From positions 1 to 36,192 of the forward strand of contig DGUK01000089.1 of NCBI GenBank assembly GCA_002394635.1: 36,192 nt of DNA, read 5' to 3'. The position numbers and the translations under genes are program-made. The stretch is from Faecalitalea sp. UBA4312 (GTDB lineage Bacteria; Bacillota_I; Bacilli_A; Erysipelotrichales; Erysipelotrichaceae). Position 1 is the first letter of the stretch. Every line of letters begins with the position of its first letter. Under the pieces are notes generated by a model. It made no database searches. It was not told the DNA's origin and saw only the letters and a list, made by a program, of their open reading frames with translations. Below, piece after piece: positions 1 through 7,285 of this stretch.

Positions 1-21
1 CTTTGAATGTATAAGTTTTTC

Positions 22-50
22 TTGTACATTATTTTAGTTAGTGCTAACAT
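22..50 (+). promoter_or_regulatory. Sigma-A promoter of the glycine riboswitch leader
   Basis: A -35 box TTGTAC (22-27) and an extended -10 box TGC-TAACAT (hexamer 45-50) are separated by 17 bases. Transcription would begin near 57, ahead of the riboswitch aptamers. Confidence 0.6.
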
Positions 51-87
51 AATACATGGTCAACAAATTGAATCTGTATTGGATGAA

Positions 88-247
88 ACATGTAGGAAAA
101 GGATACAATGTATCGCCGAAGGTGTAAAACGCTCAGGAAACAAAGACTATATGTGGACAATACTCCGGAGAATTCCTTAAGTGGATGCCGAAGGTGCAAG
201 CAGATGAATATCTGTAATCTCTCAGGCAAAAGGACGGAGAACCCGAG
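88..247 (+). promoter_or_regulatory. Tandem glycine riboswitch
   Basis: Two glycine aptamers lie head to tail. Each carries the conserved GCCGAAGG core (115-122 and 187-194), followed by the CTCAGG element (132-137 and 221-226) and an A-rich, GAC-containing 3' segment. The second ends in AAAAGGAC then CGGAG. P1 of aptamer 2 can be drawn between CTCCG (163-167) and CGGAG (235-239). The family binds glycine, usually through two adjacent aptamers. The downstream gene is an amino-acid:sodium symporter, a known class of target. The expression platform (277-311) is listed separately. Glycine binding should form P1, free the terminator arm and switch the gene off, which suits an importer. The family call is strong; the off polarity is inferred from base pairing. 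Confidence 0.93.
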
Positions 248-277
248 AAATACGAAAGTATTTTTCCAATGTATTGT

Positions 278-311
278 AATTCTTCGGAGCCTGTATTTGC
301 AGGCTCTTTCT
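278..311 (+). terminator. Riboswitch expression platform: intrinsic terminator with competing antiterminator
   Basis: GAGCCTG (287-293) pairs with CAGGCTC (300-306) around a 6-base loop, followed by TTTCTTGTT. The bases just before and into the stem, AATTCTTCGGAG (278-289), can instead pair over 12 bp (one G-U) with CTCCGGAGAATT (163-174) at the start of aptamer 2. The two structures exclude each other. Confidence 0.85.
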
Positions 312-346
312 TGTTGTCCGCATTGCGATCAAAGGGAGGGCATAAA

Positions 347-1867
347 ATGTGGACTACGATAATTGATGCGATTGAACGTGTAAATGATGTATTGAATGGT
401 ATTGTGTGGGGATGGCCGGTCATCATCCTGATTCTGGGAACCGGTCTGATCATGACGATCCGCACAAATTTTTTACAGGTTACCCATTTCAAGGAATCAT
501 TGAATACAACGATTATTCCGACATTGAAGGGACTGGGAAAGAAAAAGGGTGAGGAGGATTCCATCCAGTCGATTTCACAGTTTGAAGCGTTTGCTACAGC
601 TATTTCGGGAACTGTGGGAACCGGTAACATCATCGGGGTTGTTTCAGCTATTCTGACAGGAGGGCCCGGAGCGGTTCTATGGATGTGGATCTCGGCTTTC
701 TTTGGGATGGTAACTAATTATTCGGAGAATGTACTGGGCCTGTATTTTCGTAAAAAGGATGCTGACGGAAATCTTTCCGGTGGAGCTTTCTACTATATAG
801 CTTATGGTCTGAAATGGAAGTGGATGGCTTATATGGCTGCCTTTTTCTGTGTGTTTGCGGCGATCGGGATGAGCGGTGTACAGACCAATAAGATCTCCGG
901 TACCCTGGCCGAAGCCATCACCCGTGCCGGTGTCAATGGCAGTACGGAGATGATGCGGTTCATTGTAGGCGTCATTGTAGCCGTGGTTACGGCTGTAATC
1001 GTCATTGGCGGGATCAAACGGATCGGACGGACTGCGTCCATGTTAGTTCCTTTTATGTCTTTATTGTTTATCGTGTTGGCTGTGATCTCAATCGGTGCAC
1101 ATATCGGAAGAGTGCCGGCTGCGCTGGGATTGATTTTTTCAAAGGCTTTCAACTTTCAGGCCGCCGGTGGTGGTATTCTTGGTTATTCCTTTTCCCAGGT
1201 TATCAAGAAAGGGATGGCTCGCGGTGTGTTTTCTAATGAAGCGGGTCTGGGTTCTTCGGTCATTGCCCATTCGGCATCGGAAACAAGAGAACCGGTCAAA
1301 CAAGGTTTATGGGGTGTTTTTGAAGTATTCTTCGATACGTTTATCATTTGTACATTGACCGCATTGATGTTTTTGACGACATATGATATGACAGCTTTAT
1401 CCGGAGATATGGAAGACAGCGTGATGTCCATGTCTATGTTTACACAGAATTTCGGGACTCTGGGAACCATTGTATTTAGTCTGATTTTGCCGCTCTTTGC
1501 GTTTACGACGATCCTGGCATGGTCATATTATGGAGAAAAAGCCATTGATTTTTGTTGTGACTGGATGAAAGAAGAAAACCGTAGAAAAGTCGTGAAAGCC
1601 TTTAAGGTGGTCTATATTGTATTGATTGTGGTTTCCTCTACCATCAAAAGTGGATTGATCTGGGCCATTGATGATACATTTAACGGCTTAATGGCCGTGC
1701 CGAACTTGATTTGTCTGCTGGCTTTACAGTCACTGGTGGCCAAGATCACAAAGAACTATTTTGATCGTAAAAAGGGACTGGATGTCAAGCCGATGTTATC
1801 GGCTTATCCGGATATGAACGAACAATTCATACAAGATATTCAATCATCCAACGAGGGAATGCATTAA
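347..1867 (+). CDS. Sodium:alanine/glycine symporter, AGCS family
   Basis: This 506-residue polytopic inner-membrane protein should import alanine or glycine with sodium. The AGCS signature is visible around residues 90-150: SGTVGTGNI, then GGPGAVLWMW and NYSENVLGLYFR. A second conserved stretch, GVFSNEAGLGSSVIAHSA, follows around residue 295. About ten hydrophobic segments and the length fit the family. The ATG at 347 is chosen because AAAGGGAGGG (331-340) sits six bases before it. An upstream in-frame ATG at 269 lies inside the riboswitch terminator and is not used. Control by a glycine riboswitch makes glycine the most likely physiological substrate, although family members also carry alanine. 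The gene is monocistronic, closed by a terminator at 1869-1890. Confidence 0.95.
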   Translation: MWTTIIDAIERVNDVLNGIVWGWPVIILILGTGLIMTIRTNFLQVTHFKESLNTTIIPTLKGLGKKKGEEDSIQSISQFEAFATAISGTVGTGNIIGVVSAILTGGPGAVLWMWISAFFGMVTNYSENVLGLYFRKKDADGNLSGGAFYYIAYGLKWKWMAYMAAFFCVFAAIGMSGVQTNKISGTLAEAITRAGVNGSTEMMRFIVGVIVAVVTAVIVIGGIKRIGRTASMLVPFMSLLFIVLAVISIGAHIGRVPAALGLIFSKAFNFQAAGGGILGYSFSQVIKKGMARGVFSNEAGLGSSVIAHSASETREPVKQGLWGVFEVFFDTFIICTLTALMFLTTYDMTALSGDMEDSVMSMSMFTQNFGTLGTIVFSLILPLFAFTTILAWSYYGEKAIDFCCDWMKEENRRKVVKAFKVVYIVLIVVSSTIKSGLIWAIDDTFNGLMAVPNLICLLALQSLVAKITKNYFDRKKGLDVKPMLSAYPDMNEQFIQDIQSSNEGMH

Positions 1868-1868
1868 G

Positions 1869-1890
1869 GCCGGACGACCGGCTTTTTCTT
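1869..1890 (+). terminator. Intrinsic terminator after the symporter
   Basis: GCCGG (1869-1873) pairs with CCGGC (1878-1882) around ACGA, followed by TTTTTCTTTT. Confidence 0.75.
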
Positions 1891-1905
1891 TTGGTAATTG
1901 TCAAT

Positions 1906-1913
1906 GCTATAAT
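1906..1913 (+). promoter_or_regulatory. Extended -10 promoter
   Basis: A perfect extended -10, GC-TATAAT with TG at 1905-1906, has its hexamer at 1908-1913 and no good -35. The predicted start near 1920 leaves a very short leader, with GGAGG (1921-1925) at its 5' end. Confidence 0.5.
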
Positions 1914-1932
1914 AAAAACAGGAGGACAGACT

Positions 1933-2478
1933 ATGGCATGGTATGCAAATTTGATCAACTTGATTCTGGAGATCATCGGTCTGCAGATCAGTATATCCCG
2001 TCGTAAATGGAGGGTTTTTGCGTATTATACCCAGCTATCGAATATGGTGACGTTTGTCAGTTCTTTGCTCTATGTTCTCATCGGAGATATCGTTTGGTTA
2101 CGATATCTCAGTACTTGTATGCTGGTGATGACATTCATCATTACCATATGTGTTCTGATTCCCATGGGTGGCGATGCCAAAGAGCTGCTGATCCGAGGCA
2201 ACGGTCTGTATCATCATACTTTATGTCCGGTATTATCTACAATTTCTTATTTTTTGTGGGAGCACCATCCGCAATCATGGCAGATCCTCTGGATTCCTAT
2301 CATGTTCACGATCGTCTATGGTGTGATAATGCTATATTTGAATGGGGTACGTCGTATAGATGGACCGTATCCTTTTTTTAGGATCCATCAACAGTCTGTC
2401 ATTGCATCGGTGTCATGGACACTTGGACTGAGTTTGTTTATCGGTATGTTGTCCGGATTGATTTACTGGCTGGGATAA
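1933..2478 (+). CDS. Integral membrane protein, resembles Pr6Pr / FAR-17a-AIG1-like family
   Basis: This 181-residue protein has about six hydrophobic segments. The early motif FAYYTQLSN (about residues 30-38) and the histidine pair in LYHHTLCPVLS (about residue 96) resemble the FT.QSN and H...P features of bacterial Pr6Pr / FAR-17a-AIG1-like membrane proteins. Function is unknown for these bacterial members; eukaryotic relatives include membrane hydrolases, but I would not transfer that activity. The ATG at 1933 follows GGAGG by seven bases. It is the first gene of a probable unit continuing into thpR four bases later. Family assignment is by eye only. Confidence 0.7.
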   Translation: MAWYANLINLILEIIGLQISISRRKWRVFAYYTQLSNMVTFVSSLLYVLIGDIVWLRYLSTCMLVMTFIITICVLIPMGGDAKELLIRGNGLYHHTLCPVLSTISYFLWEHHPQSWQILWIPIMFTIVYGVIMLYLNGVRRIDGPYPFFRIHQQSVIASVSWTLGLSLFIGMLSGLIYWLG

Positions 2479-2482
2479 GATC

Positions 2483-2989
2483 ATGCGTGCATTTATTTGT
2501 ATCGTCCCGGACCAGCAGGCAAAAAGGAAGATCGGGGGACTTCAGAGACAGCTTTTATCTTATGGGAAAGGCCGTATTGTATCTGCAGAGAACCTGCATA
2601 TCACTCTGGCTTTTTTAGGAGAGGTAAATGAAGCGGATTTGCCTCGTATTCAACATGCGATGAGCTTTCCGTTTGAACAGATGGTGATCACTTTTTCTGA
2701 GATCGGTGTTTTTCATCGTAAAAAAGATTTGTGGTGGCTGGGAATCGAAGAAAATGAAGAGCTGAACCAAGCGCAAAGAATTCTTGTACAACGGTTAAAA
2801 GAAGGGGGATTTGATCTTGCAGGGACGTCGTTCAGAGGGCATGTAACATTGATACGGAACGCCCGGATCGAATGGCCGGGGCAAAAAGAGATTGCGTTTG
2901 AACCGTTTTCAATGAAAGCGGAAAGGATGATATTGATGAAATCGGAGCTCTTTGAACAGAAAAGAATCTATACGGAAATTAAATTATGA
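2483..2989 (+). CDS. thpR: RNA 2',3'-cyclic phosphodiesterase (2H/LigT family)
   Basis: This 168-residue cytoplasmic 2H phosphoesterase opens 2',3'-cyclic phosphate ends of RNA; family members can also ligate tRNA halves in vitro. Both catalytic HxT motifs are present: H39-I-T-L in NLHITLAFLG and H120-V-T-L in GHVTLIRN. Length and N-terminus (MRAFICI) are typical. It starts four bases after the preceding stop with only a weak purine-rich site, so translation is probably coupled to the membrane protein upstream. The substrate in this organism is unknown. Confidence 0.92.
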   Translation: MRAFICIVPDQQAKRKIGGLQRQLLSYGKGRIVSAENLHITLAFLGEVNEADLPRIQHAMSFPFEQMVITFSEIGVFHRKKDLWWLGIEENEELNQAQRILVQRLKEGGFDLAGTSFRGHVTLIRNARIEWPGQKEIAFEPFSMKAERMILMKSELFEQKRIYTEIKL

Positions 2990-3010
2990 AGTAGAATAGA
3001 AACATTGGAA

Positions 3011-3025
3011 ATGTCAATGTGACAT
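3011..3025. repeat. Inverted repeat upstream of the 3049 gene
   Basis: ATGTCA (3011-3016) and TGACAT (3020-3025) form a perfect inverted repeat around ATG, just before the 3049 gene. A possible TTGGAA -35 at 3005-3010 adjoins it; no convincing -10 is seen. It could be an operator. Confidence 0.35.
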
Positions 3026-3048
3026 GCCTTTATGTAAGGGAGGATATT

Positions 3049-3669
3049 ATGAGTATAAAAGCAGTCGTCTTAATGACGGCCCTGGCACATGTTTTGTGCG
3101 GGATTACCGATTGTTTGATGATCTATCTGCCCAAAGGCCGGTTTTCTTTCCATATGATGAATGATCCGAAGAAAATGGCACGTATTTTTGAAGGTAAATC
3201 CGAAACCTCCTTAATGGTCTCGATCCTTCTCGGTGTGCTGTCTTTGACCTTGTGTTTTTTTGGCTATATGAAGCTGGCTCAATGGATGGAATCTTTTTCG
3301 CGTGGCCATGCGACAGCTATGTACATTGCAGGTGTTTTATTCTTTCTTCCGGGCATTGCCCATCATGTAATCTGTGGCAGTGCGGAATGGTTTTATGTTC
3401 ATCTGGGTCGGACCAGGGAAGCGCTGGGGGCAGTTAATGAATATTTTCGGAGATCGTCTCTTACCATGTATGTTTGTTATCTAGGACTGTTGATCTATTC
3501 GGGAGCCCTGTTTGCAGCTGTTTTTACCGGCCGTACCGATCTTCCCGGTTGGGCGTATATCCTGAATCCGATGTTGATTGGAATTCCTTTATTGATTTTC
3601 CGGATTCCGGCTGCCGTCAACATAGCTGGATTTATCACCTTTCTGGGATTGTTCTTTGTGATCGTATGA
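3049..3669 (+). CDS. Uncharacterised six-helix-range membrane protein (perhaps DUF6796-like)
   Basis: This 206-residue protein has about six hydrophobic segments, starting with an N-terminal helix (residues 2-25) and ending with a very hydrophobic C-terminus. Polar and histidine-rich stretches in between include GIAHHVICGSAEW. I do not recognise a firm family; general layout recalls the uncharacterised DUF6796 membrane proteins. The start at 3049 is set by GGGAGGA about four bases upstream; an in-frame start at 3019 has no ribosome site. Its stop overlaps the start of the DUF1653 gene (ATGA), so the two are co-translated. Confidence 0.75.
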   Translation: MSIKAVVLMTALAHVLCGITDCLMIYLPKGRFSFHMMNDPKKMARIFEGKSETSLMVSILLGVLSLTLCFFGYMKLAQWMESFSRGHATAMYIAGVLFFLPGIAHHVICGSAEWFYVHLGRTREALGAVNEYFRRSSLTMYVCYLGLLIYSGALFAAVFTGRTDLPGWAYILNPMLIGIPLLIFRIPAAVNIAGFITFLGLFFVIV

Positions 3670-3944
3670 ACGCACGAATCTTTCATGTAGGCGACATCGT
3701 CCGCCATTTTAAAAGGGAGACAGTATCCCAGGTATCGTCGATGTATTTATACCGGATCCTGGCGCTGGCCGATCATAGTGAAACCGGTGAAAAGCTGGTG
3801 GTTTATCAGGCATTGTATGCGCCTTTTAAAACGTATGCGCGTCCTTATGATCTATTTATGAGTGTGGTAGATAAGGAAAAGTACCCCAATATCCGGCAGA
3901 TCTATCGGTTTGAAAAGGTGGATACAGAAGAATCAAGTCTATAA
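3666..3944 (+). CDS. DUF1653 domain protein
   Basis: This 92-residue protein is essentially one DUF1653 domain. It shows the family pattern: G-D-I-V-R-H-F-K near the N-terminus, then YRILALADHSETGEKLVVYQ, then LY and ARPYDLFMS. Family function is unknown; it is a small cytoplasmic domain common in bacteria. Here the usual HFKG.YE section is slightly extended (HFKRETVSQVSSMYLYR). The ATG overlaps the upstream stop by four bases and has no independent ribosome site, so translational coupling is likely. A terminator follows at 3961-3990. Confidence 0.88.
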   Translation: MNARIFHVGDIVRHFKRETVSQVSSMYLYRILALADHSETGEKLVVYQALYAPFKTYARPYDLFMSVVDKEKYPNIRQIYRFEKVDTEESSL

Positions 3945-3960
3945 ATATAGAATATAAAGG

Positions 3961-3990
3961 CTGTTTGTCTATTGTGGATAAACAGTTTTT
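3961..3990 (+). terminator. Intrinsic terminator after the DUF1653 gene
   Basis: CTGTTTGTC (3961-3969) pairs with GATAAACAG (3977-3985), with one G-U, followed by TTTTT. Confidence 0.8.
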
Positions 3991-4014
3991 ATTATGTGTA
4001 TTAATACGCATAAT
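3991..4014. promoter_or_regulatory. 24-bp palindrome upstream of nrdG promoter, candidate CRP/FNR-type operator
   Basis: ATTATGTGTATT (3991-4002) and AATACGCATAAT (4003-4014) are inverted copies with a single mismatch. The core TGTG-N8-CGCA resembles CRP/FNR-superfamily sites. Its centre lies about 75 bases before the predicted transcription start of the anaerobic reductase operon. It does not match the NrdR box pattern. Confidence 0.5.
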
Positions 4015-4040
4015 ATTATCAAAATTCTTATAGATTTGTG

Positions 4041-4070
4041 TTGACGAACCGCCTTCCTATTTTATAGAAT
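4041..4070 (+). promoter_or_regulatory. Promoter of the nrdG-nrdD-trxB operon
   Basis: The -35 box TTGACG (4041-4046) and -10 box TAGAAT (4065-4070) are 18 bases apart; TATAGA (4063-4068) is a 16-base alternative. Transcription would begin near 4077. Confidence 0.65.
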
Positions 4071-4116
4071 GAAGTAGAAACAGTTGAAGGTTCAACTAAT
4101 TTTGAGGAGCTTCATT

Positions 4117-4842
4117 ATGAATGAGAAAGGATATGAAAAAATCAGGATCGGCGGAATCCAGAAATTGACATTGCTGGATTATCCCAATCAGGTGGCATGT
4201 ACGGTTTTTCTGGGTGGGTGCAATATGCGGTGCCCGTTTTGCCATAACCGAGATCTGGTTTTTGTTCCTTCAGATCTTGAATGGATCGATCCGGAAGAAC
4301 TTCTTTCTTTTTTGAAGAAACGGAAAGGCATCCTGGATGCGGTATGTATTACTGGTGGAGAACCGTTGATGCAGCCGGGACTGGAGGCATTCGTTGCAGC
4401 AATCAAAAATATGGGATACCTGGTAAAGCTGGATACCAATGGATTATTTCCGGACCGGCTGGAACAGATCGTAGAAACCGGTATGATTGATTATGTAGCT
4501 ATGGATGTAAAAAACACCATGGATAAATATGCCATGACGGCAGGGATCCCGGAAGCTGTTTTCCGAAAGGACCTCATTAAAAAGAGTATAGCGTTTTTAT
4601 TCAAAGAAAAAGTTGATTATGAATTTCGAACCACGGTTGTAAAAGAGCTTCATACCGAAGAGGACATTGTTTCTATAGCGAAGATGATCAAAGGGACGAA
4701 ACGTTATTATCTGCAGCAGTTTGTGGATAGTGGAAGATGTATAAAGCAGGGATTGAGTGCTTACACGAAGGAAGAAATGGAAGAAATTTGTAAGAGAGCA
4801 AAGGCGATTTTGCCTGGTACAGAATTGAGAGGTGTTAAATAA
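4117..4842 (+). CDS. nrdG: Anaerobic ribonucleotide reductase activating protein (radical SAM)
   Basis: This 241-residue radical-SAM enzyme should cleave S-adenosylmethionine and place the glycyl radical on NrdD. The CxxxCxxC cluster motif is Cys35, Cys39 and Cys42 (GCNMRCPFCHN), preceded by LTLLDYPNQVACTVFLGG. The GGEPL motif, which contacts SAM, lies near residue 80. It is longer than the E. coli type (about 154 residues) and matches the longer NrdG form common in anaerobes. The start at 4117 follows GAGGAG by eight bases. The last base of its TAA is the first base of the nrdD ATG, so the pair is translationally coupled. Confidence 0.93.
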   Translation: MNEKGYEKIRIGGIQKLTLLDYPNQVACTVFLGGCNMRCPFCHNRDLVFVPSDLEWIDPEELLSFLKKRKGILDAVCITGGEPLMQPGLEAFVAAIKNMGYLVKLDTNGLFPDRLEQIVETGMIDYVAMDVKNTMDKYAMTAGIPEAVFRKDLIKKSIAFLFKEKVDYEFRTTVVKELHTEEDIVSIAKMIKGTKRYYLQQFVDSGRCIKQGLSAYTKEEMEEICKRAKAILPGTELRGVK

Positions 4843-7217
4843 TGTATCAAGTAAAAAAAAGGGATGGAAAAATTGTTGAATTCGACATTGCGAAAATATC
4901 TGCAGCACTTACAAAAGCTTTTGAAGGGACCGGTAAACAATACCATCCGAGTATTATCGATTTACTGGCTTTAAAGGTGACCAGCGATTTTGAACCGAAA
5001 ATCAAAAATGACATGATCGATGTGGAAGACATCCAGGACAGCGCAGAAGCAGTACTGATCCAAGCTGGTTACGGGGATGTTGCCAAGAATTATATTTTGT
5101 ATCGTAAACAACGTGAAAAGATCCGTAACATGAATGCGACCATGCTGGATTATAAAGAACTGGTCAACAGCTATGTAAAGGCTCTGGACTGGCGTGTGAA
5201 GGAAAATTCGACAGTTACTTATTCTGTCGGGGGATTGATCCTGTCCAACTCCGGTGCCATTACCGCAAACTATTGGCTAAGTGAGATCTATGATCCGGAA
5301 ATCGCAAATTTACATCGTAACGGTGATGTACATATCCATGATCTGAGCATGCTGACAGGGTATTGTGCCGGATGGTCTTTGAAGCAGCTGATCCAGGAAG
5401 GGCTAGGTGGAGTGCCTGGTAAGATCACTTCAGCGCCGGCCAGCCATTTATCAACCCTTTGTAATCAGATGGTCAACTTCTTAGGTATCATGCAGAATGA
5501 ATGGGCCGGTGCCCAGGCTTTCTCTTCCTTTGATACATATCTGGCTCCGTATGTCCGTGTAGACAACCTGGACTATAAAGAAGTAAAGCAGTGCATTCAG
5601 AGCTTTATCTATGGTGTCAATACACCAAGCCGCTGGGGAACCCAGGCGCCATTTACCAATATTACTTTAGACTGGATAGTTCCGGACGATCTGGCTGAGC
5701 AGCCATGTATCGTAGGTGGAAAAGAACTCGATTTTAAATATAAAGATTGTAAAAAAGAGATGGACATGGTCAATAAGGCTTTCATCGAATTGATGATCGA
5801 AGGCGATGCTAATGGCCGTGGTTTCCAGTATCCGATTCCGACCTATTCTATCACAAAAGACTTTGACTGGTCGGAAACCGAAAACAACAAGCTGCTTTTT
5901 GAGATGACCGCAAAATATGGAACACCATATTTCTCCAACTATGTCAATAGCGATATGGAGCCAAGCGATGTACGAAGCATGTGCTGTCGTCTGCGCCTGG
6001 ACCTGCGTGAATTACGTAAAAAATCCGGTGGTTTCTTCGGCTCTGGAGAATCGACAGGTTCTGTCGGTGTGGTAACGATCAATATGCCTCGTATTGCGTA
6101 TTTGGCAAAAGATGAGCAAGATTTCTACCAGCGTTTATCTCATATTATGGATCTGTCTGCCCGTTCCTTGAAGGTGAAACGTGATGTCATCACAAAGCTG
6201 CTGGATCAGGGCTTGTATCCATACACGAAACGTTATCTGGGTACATTCAACAACCACTTCTCGACCATTGGTCTGGTGGGCATGAATGAAGCCGGTTTGA
6301 ACGCAAAATGGATCCGTAAGGATATGACGCATAAGGAAACGCAGGAATTCTCGAAGAACGTATTGAACTTCATGCGTAATAAACTGTCTGATTACCAGGA
6401 AATGTATGGTGACCTGTACAATCTGGAAGCGACACCGGCGGAAAGTACTTCGTACCGTCTGGCTAAGATCGACAAGGAAAGATATCCGGATATCATCACG
6501 GCCAACGATGCCGGCGATCCATACTATACAAACAGTTCCCACCTGCCGGTCGGATTTACTGAAGACATTTTTGCGGCTCTGGATATCCAGGATGAACTGC
6601 AGACATTGTATACCTCCGGAACCGTCTTCCATGCGTTTTTAGGGGAGCGTCTACCGGATTGGCGGTCGGCGGCCAACCTGGTACGCAAGATCAGTGAAAA
6701 CTATCGGTTACCATACTATACGATGAGCCCGACATATTCTGTCTGTGCCGATCACGGCTATATCAATGGGGAAGTGATGGAATGTCCGATCTGTGGAAAG
6801 AAGACCGAGGTATACAGCCGGATCACCGGCTATTATCGCCCGGTACAGAACTGGAATAAGGGAAAAACACAGGAATTTGCCGATCGGAAGGAATATGTAT
6901 TAAGCCACAGCCACCTGCCGGAAAACCGGATCCTTTCCGACAAACAGGAAGAAGAACCGAACGTAGCGGCGGCCAGTGTCAGCGGCGGGATTCCGACGAT
7001 GTATGTCAAAGACCACTGCCCGAAATGTAAAGGGGCGGAACAACGCTTTAAAATCGGAAAAGTCGAATACAATTCCGTAAACTGCTCGGAGAATATGGAT
7101 ATAGCCAGAGAACTGAATATTACACAGACACCAACGATTATTGATCCGGATGGTACGCGTTATGTAGGAGCTACGGCTGCCATCGAATGGATGAAAGCTC
7201 ATAGAAATTTGAGCTAA
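4842..7217 (+). CDS. nrdD: Class III anaerobic ribonucleoside-triphosphate reductase with fused C-terminal redoxin domain
   Basis: This 791-residue enzyme reduces NTPs to dNTPs without oxygen. An N-terminal ATP-cone (MYQVKKRDGKIVEFD, to about residue 95) gives allosteric control. The catalytic core carries the finger-loop motif C381-C382-R-L, where formate-type enzymes have GCRS. The zinc region has Cys635-range CADHGY and C648-P-I-C651. The glycyl-radical site is Gly663 in RITGYYRPVQNW. After a linker (about 688-715) comes a feature outside the standard architecture: a redoxin-like domain of about 75 residues with C726-P-K-C729, a TPT cis-proline motif and a GTRYVGA segment typical of glutaredoxin/NrdH folds. 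The next gene is a TrxB-like flavoprotein. I infer a formate-independent enzyme carrying its own disulfide reductant. Confidence 0.95.
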   Translation: MYQVKKRDGKIVEFDIAKISAALTKAFEGTGKQYHPSIIDLLALKVTSDFEPKIKNDMIDVEDIQDSAEAVLIQAGYGDVAKNYILYRKQREKIRNMNATMLDYKELVNSYVKALDWRVKENSTVTYSVGGLILSNSGAITANYWLSEIYDPEIANLHRNGDVHIHDLSMLTGYCAGWSLKQLIQEGLGGVPGKITSAPASHLSTLCNQMVNFLGIMQNEWAGAQAFSSFDTYLAPYVRVDNLDYKEVKQCIQSFIYGVNTPSRWGTQAPFTNITLDWIVPDDLAEQPCIVGGKELDFKYKDCKKEMDMVNKAFIELMIEGDANGRGFQYPIPTYSITKDFDWSETENNKLLFEMTAKYGTPYFSNYVNSDMEPSDVRSMCCRLRLDLRELRKKSGGFFGSGESTGSVGVVTINMPRIAYLAKDEQDFYQRLSHIMDLSARSLKVKRDVITKLLDQGLYPYTKRYLGTFNNHFSTIGLVGMNEAGLNAKWIRKDMTHKETQEFSKNVLNFMRNKLSDYQEMYGDLYNLEATPAESTSYRLAKIDKERYPDIITANDAGDPYYTNSSHLPVGFTEDIFAALDIQDELQTLYTSGTVFHAFLGERLPDWRSAANLVRKISENYRLPYYTMSPTYSVCADHGYINGEVMECPICGKKTEVYSRITGYYRPVQNWNKGKTQEFADRKEYVLSHSHLPENRILSDKQEEEPNVAAASVSGGIPTMYVKDHCPKCKGAEQRFKIGKVEYNSVNCSENMDIARELNITQTPTIIDPDGTRYVGATAAIEWMKAHRNLS

Positions 7218-7234
7218 AAAAGATTTTACATACA

Positions 7235-7264
7235 GCTGGGCTGTTCTACAGCTCAGCCGTTTCT
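7235..7264 (+). terminator. Weak hairpin between nrdD and trxB
   Basis: GCTGGGCTG (7235-7243) pairs with CAGCTCAGC (7249-7257), with one G-U, followed by the poor tract CGTTTCTA. It probably attenuates or protects nrdD mRNA rather than ending transcription, since no promoter for trxB is seen in the 68-base gap. Confidence 0.5.
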
Positions 7265-7285
7265 ATCATAGGCAGGAGAAAAAAT

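Noticed and set aside
269..346. N-terminal extension of the symporter from ATG 269
   Set aside because: It would translate the terminator hairpin; the family N-terminus and the ribosome site both fit ATG 347.
133..633. Long minus-strand reading frame of 166 codons
   Set aside because: It runs across the riboswitch, terminator and symporter start, has no ribosome site and no recognisable protein features.
3991..4070. NrdR box upstream of nrdG
   Set aside because: The palindrome lacks the ACAC...GTGT arrangement expected of NrdR boxes, and no tandem copy is present.
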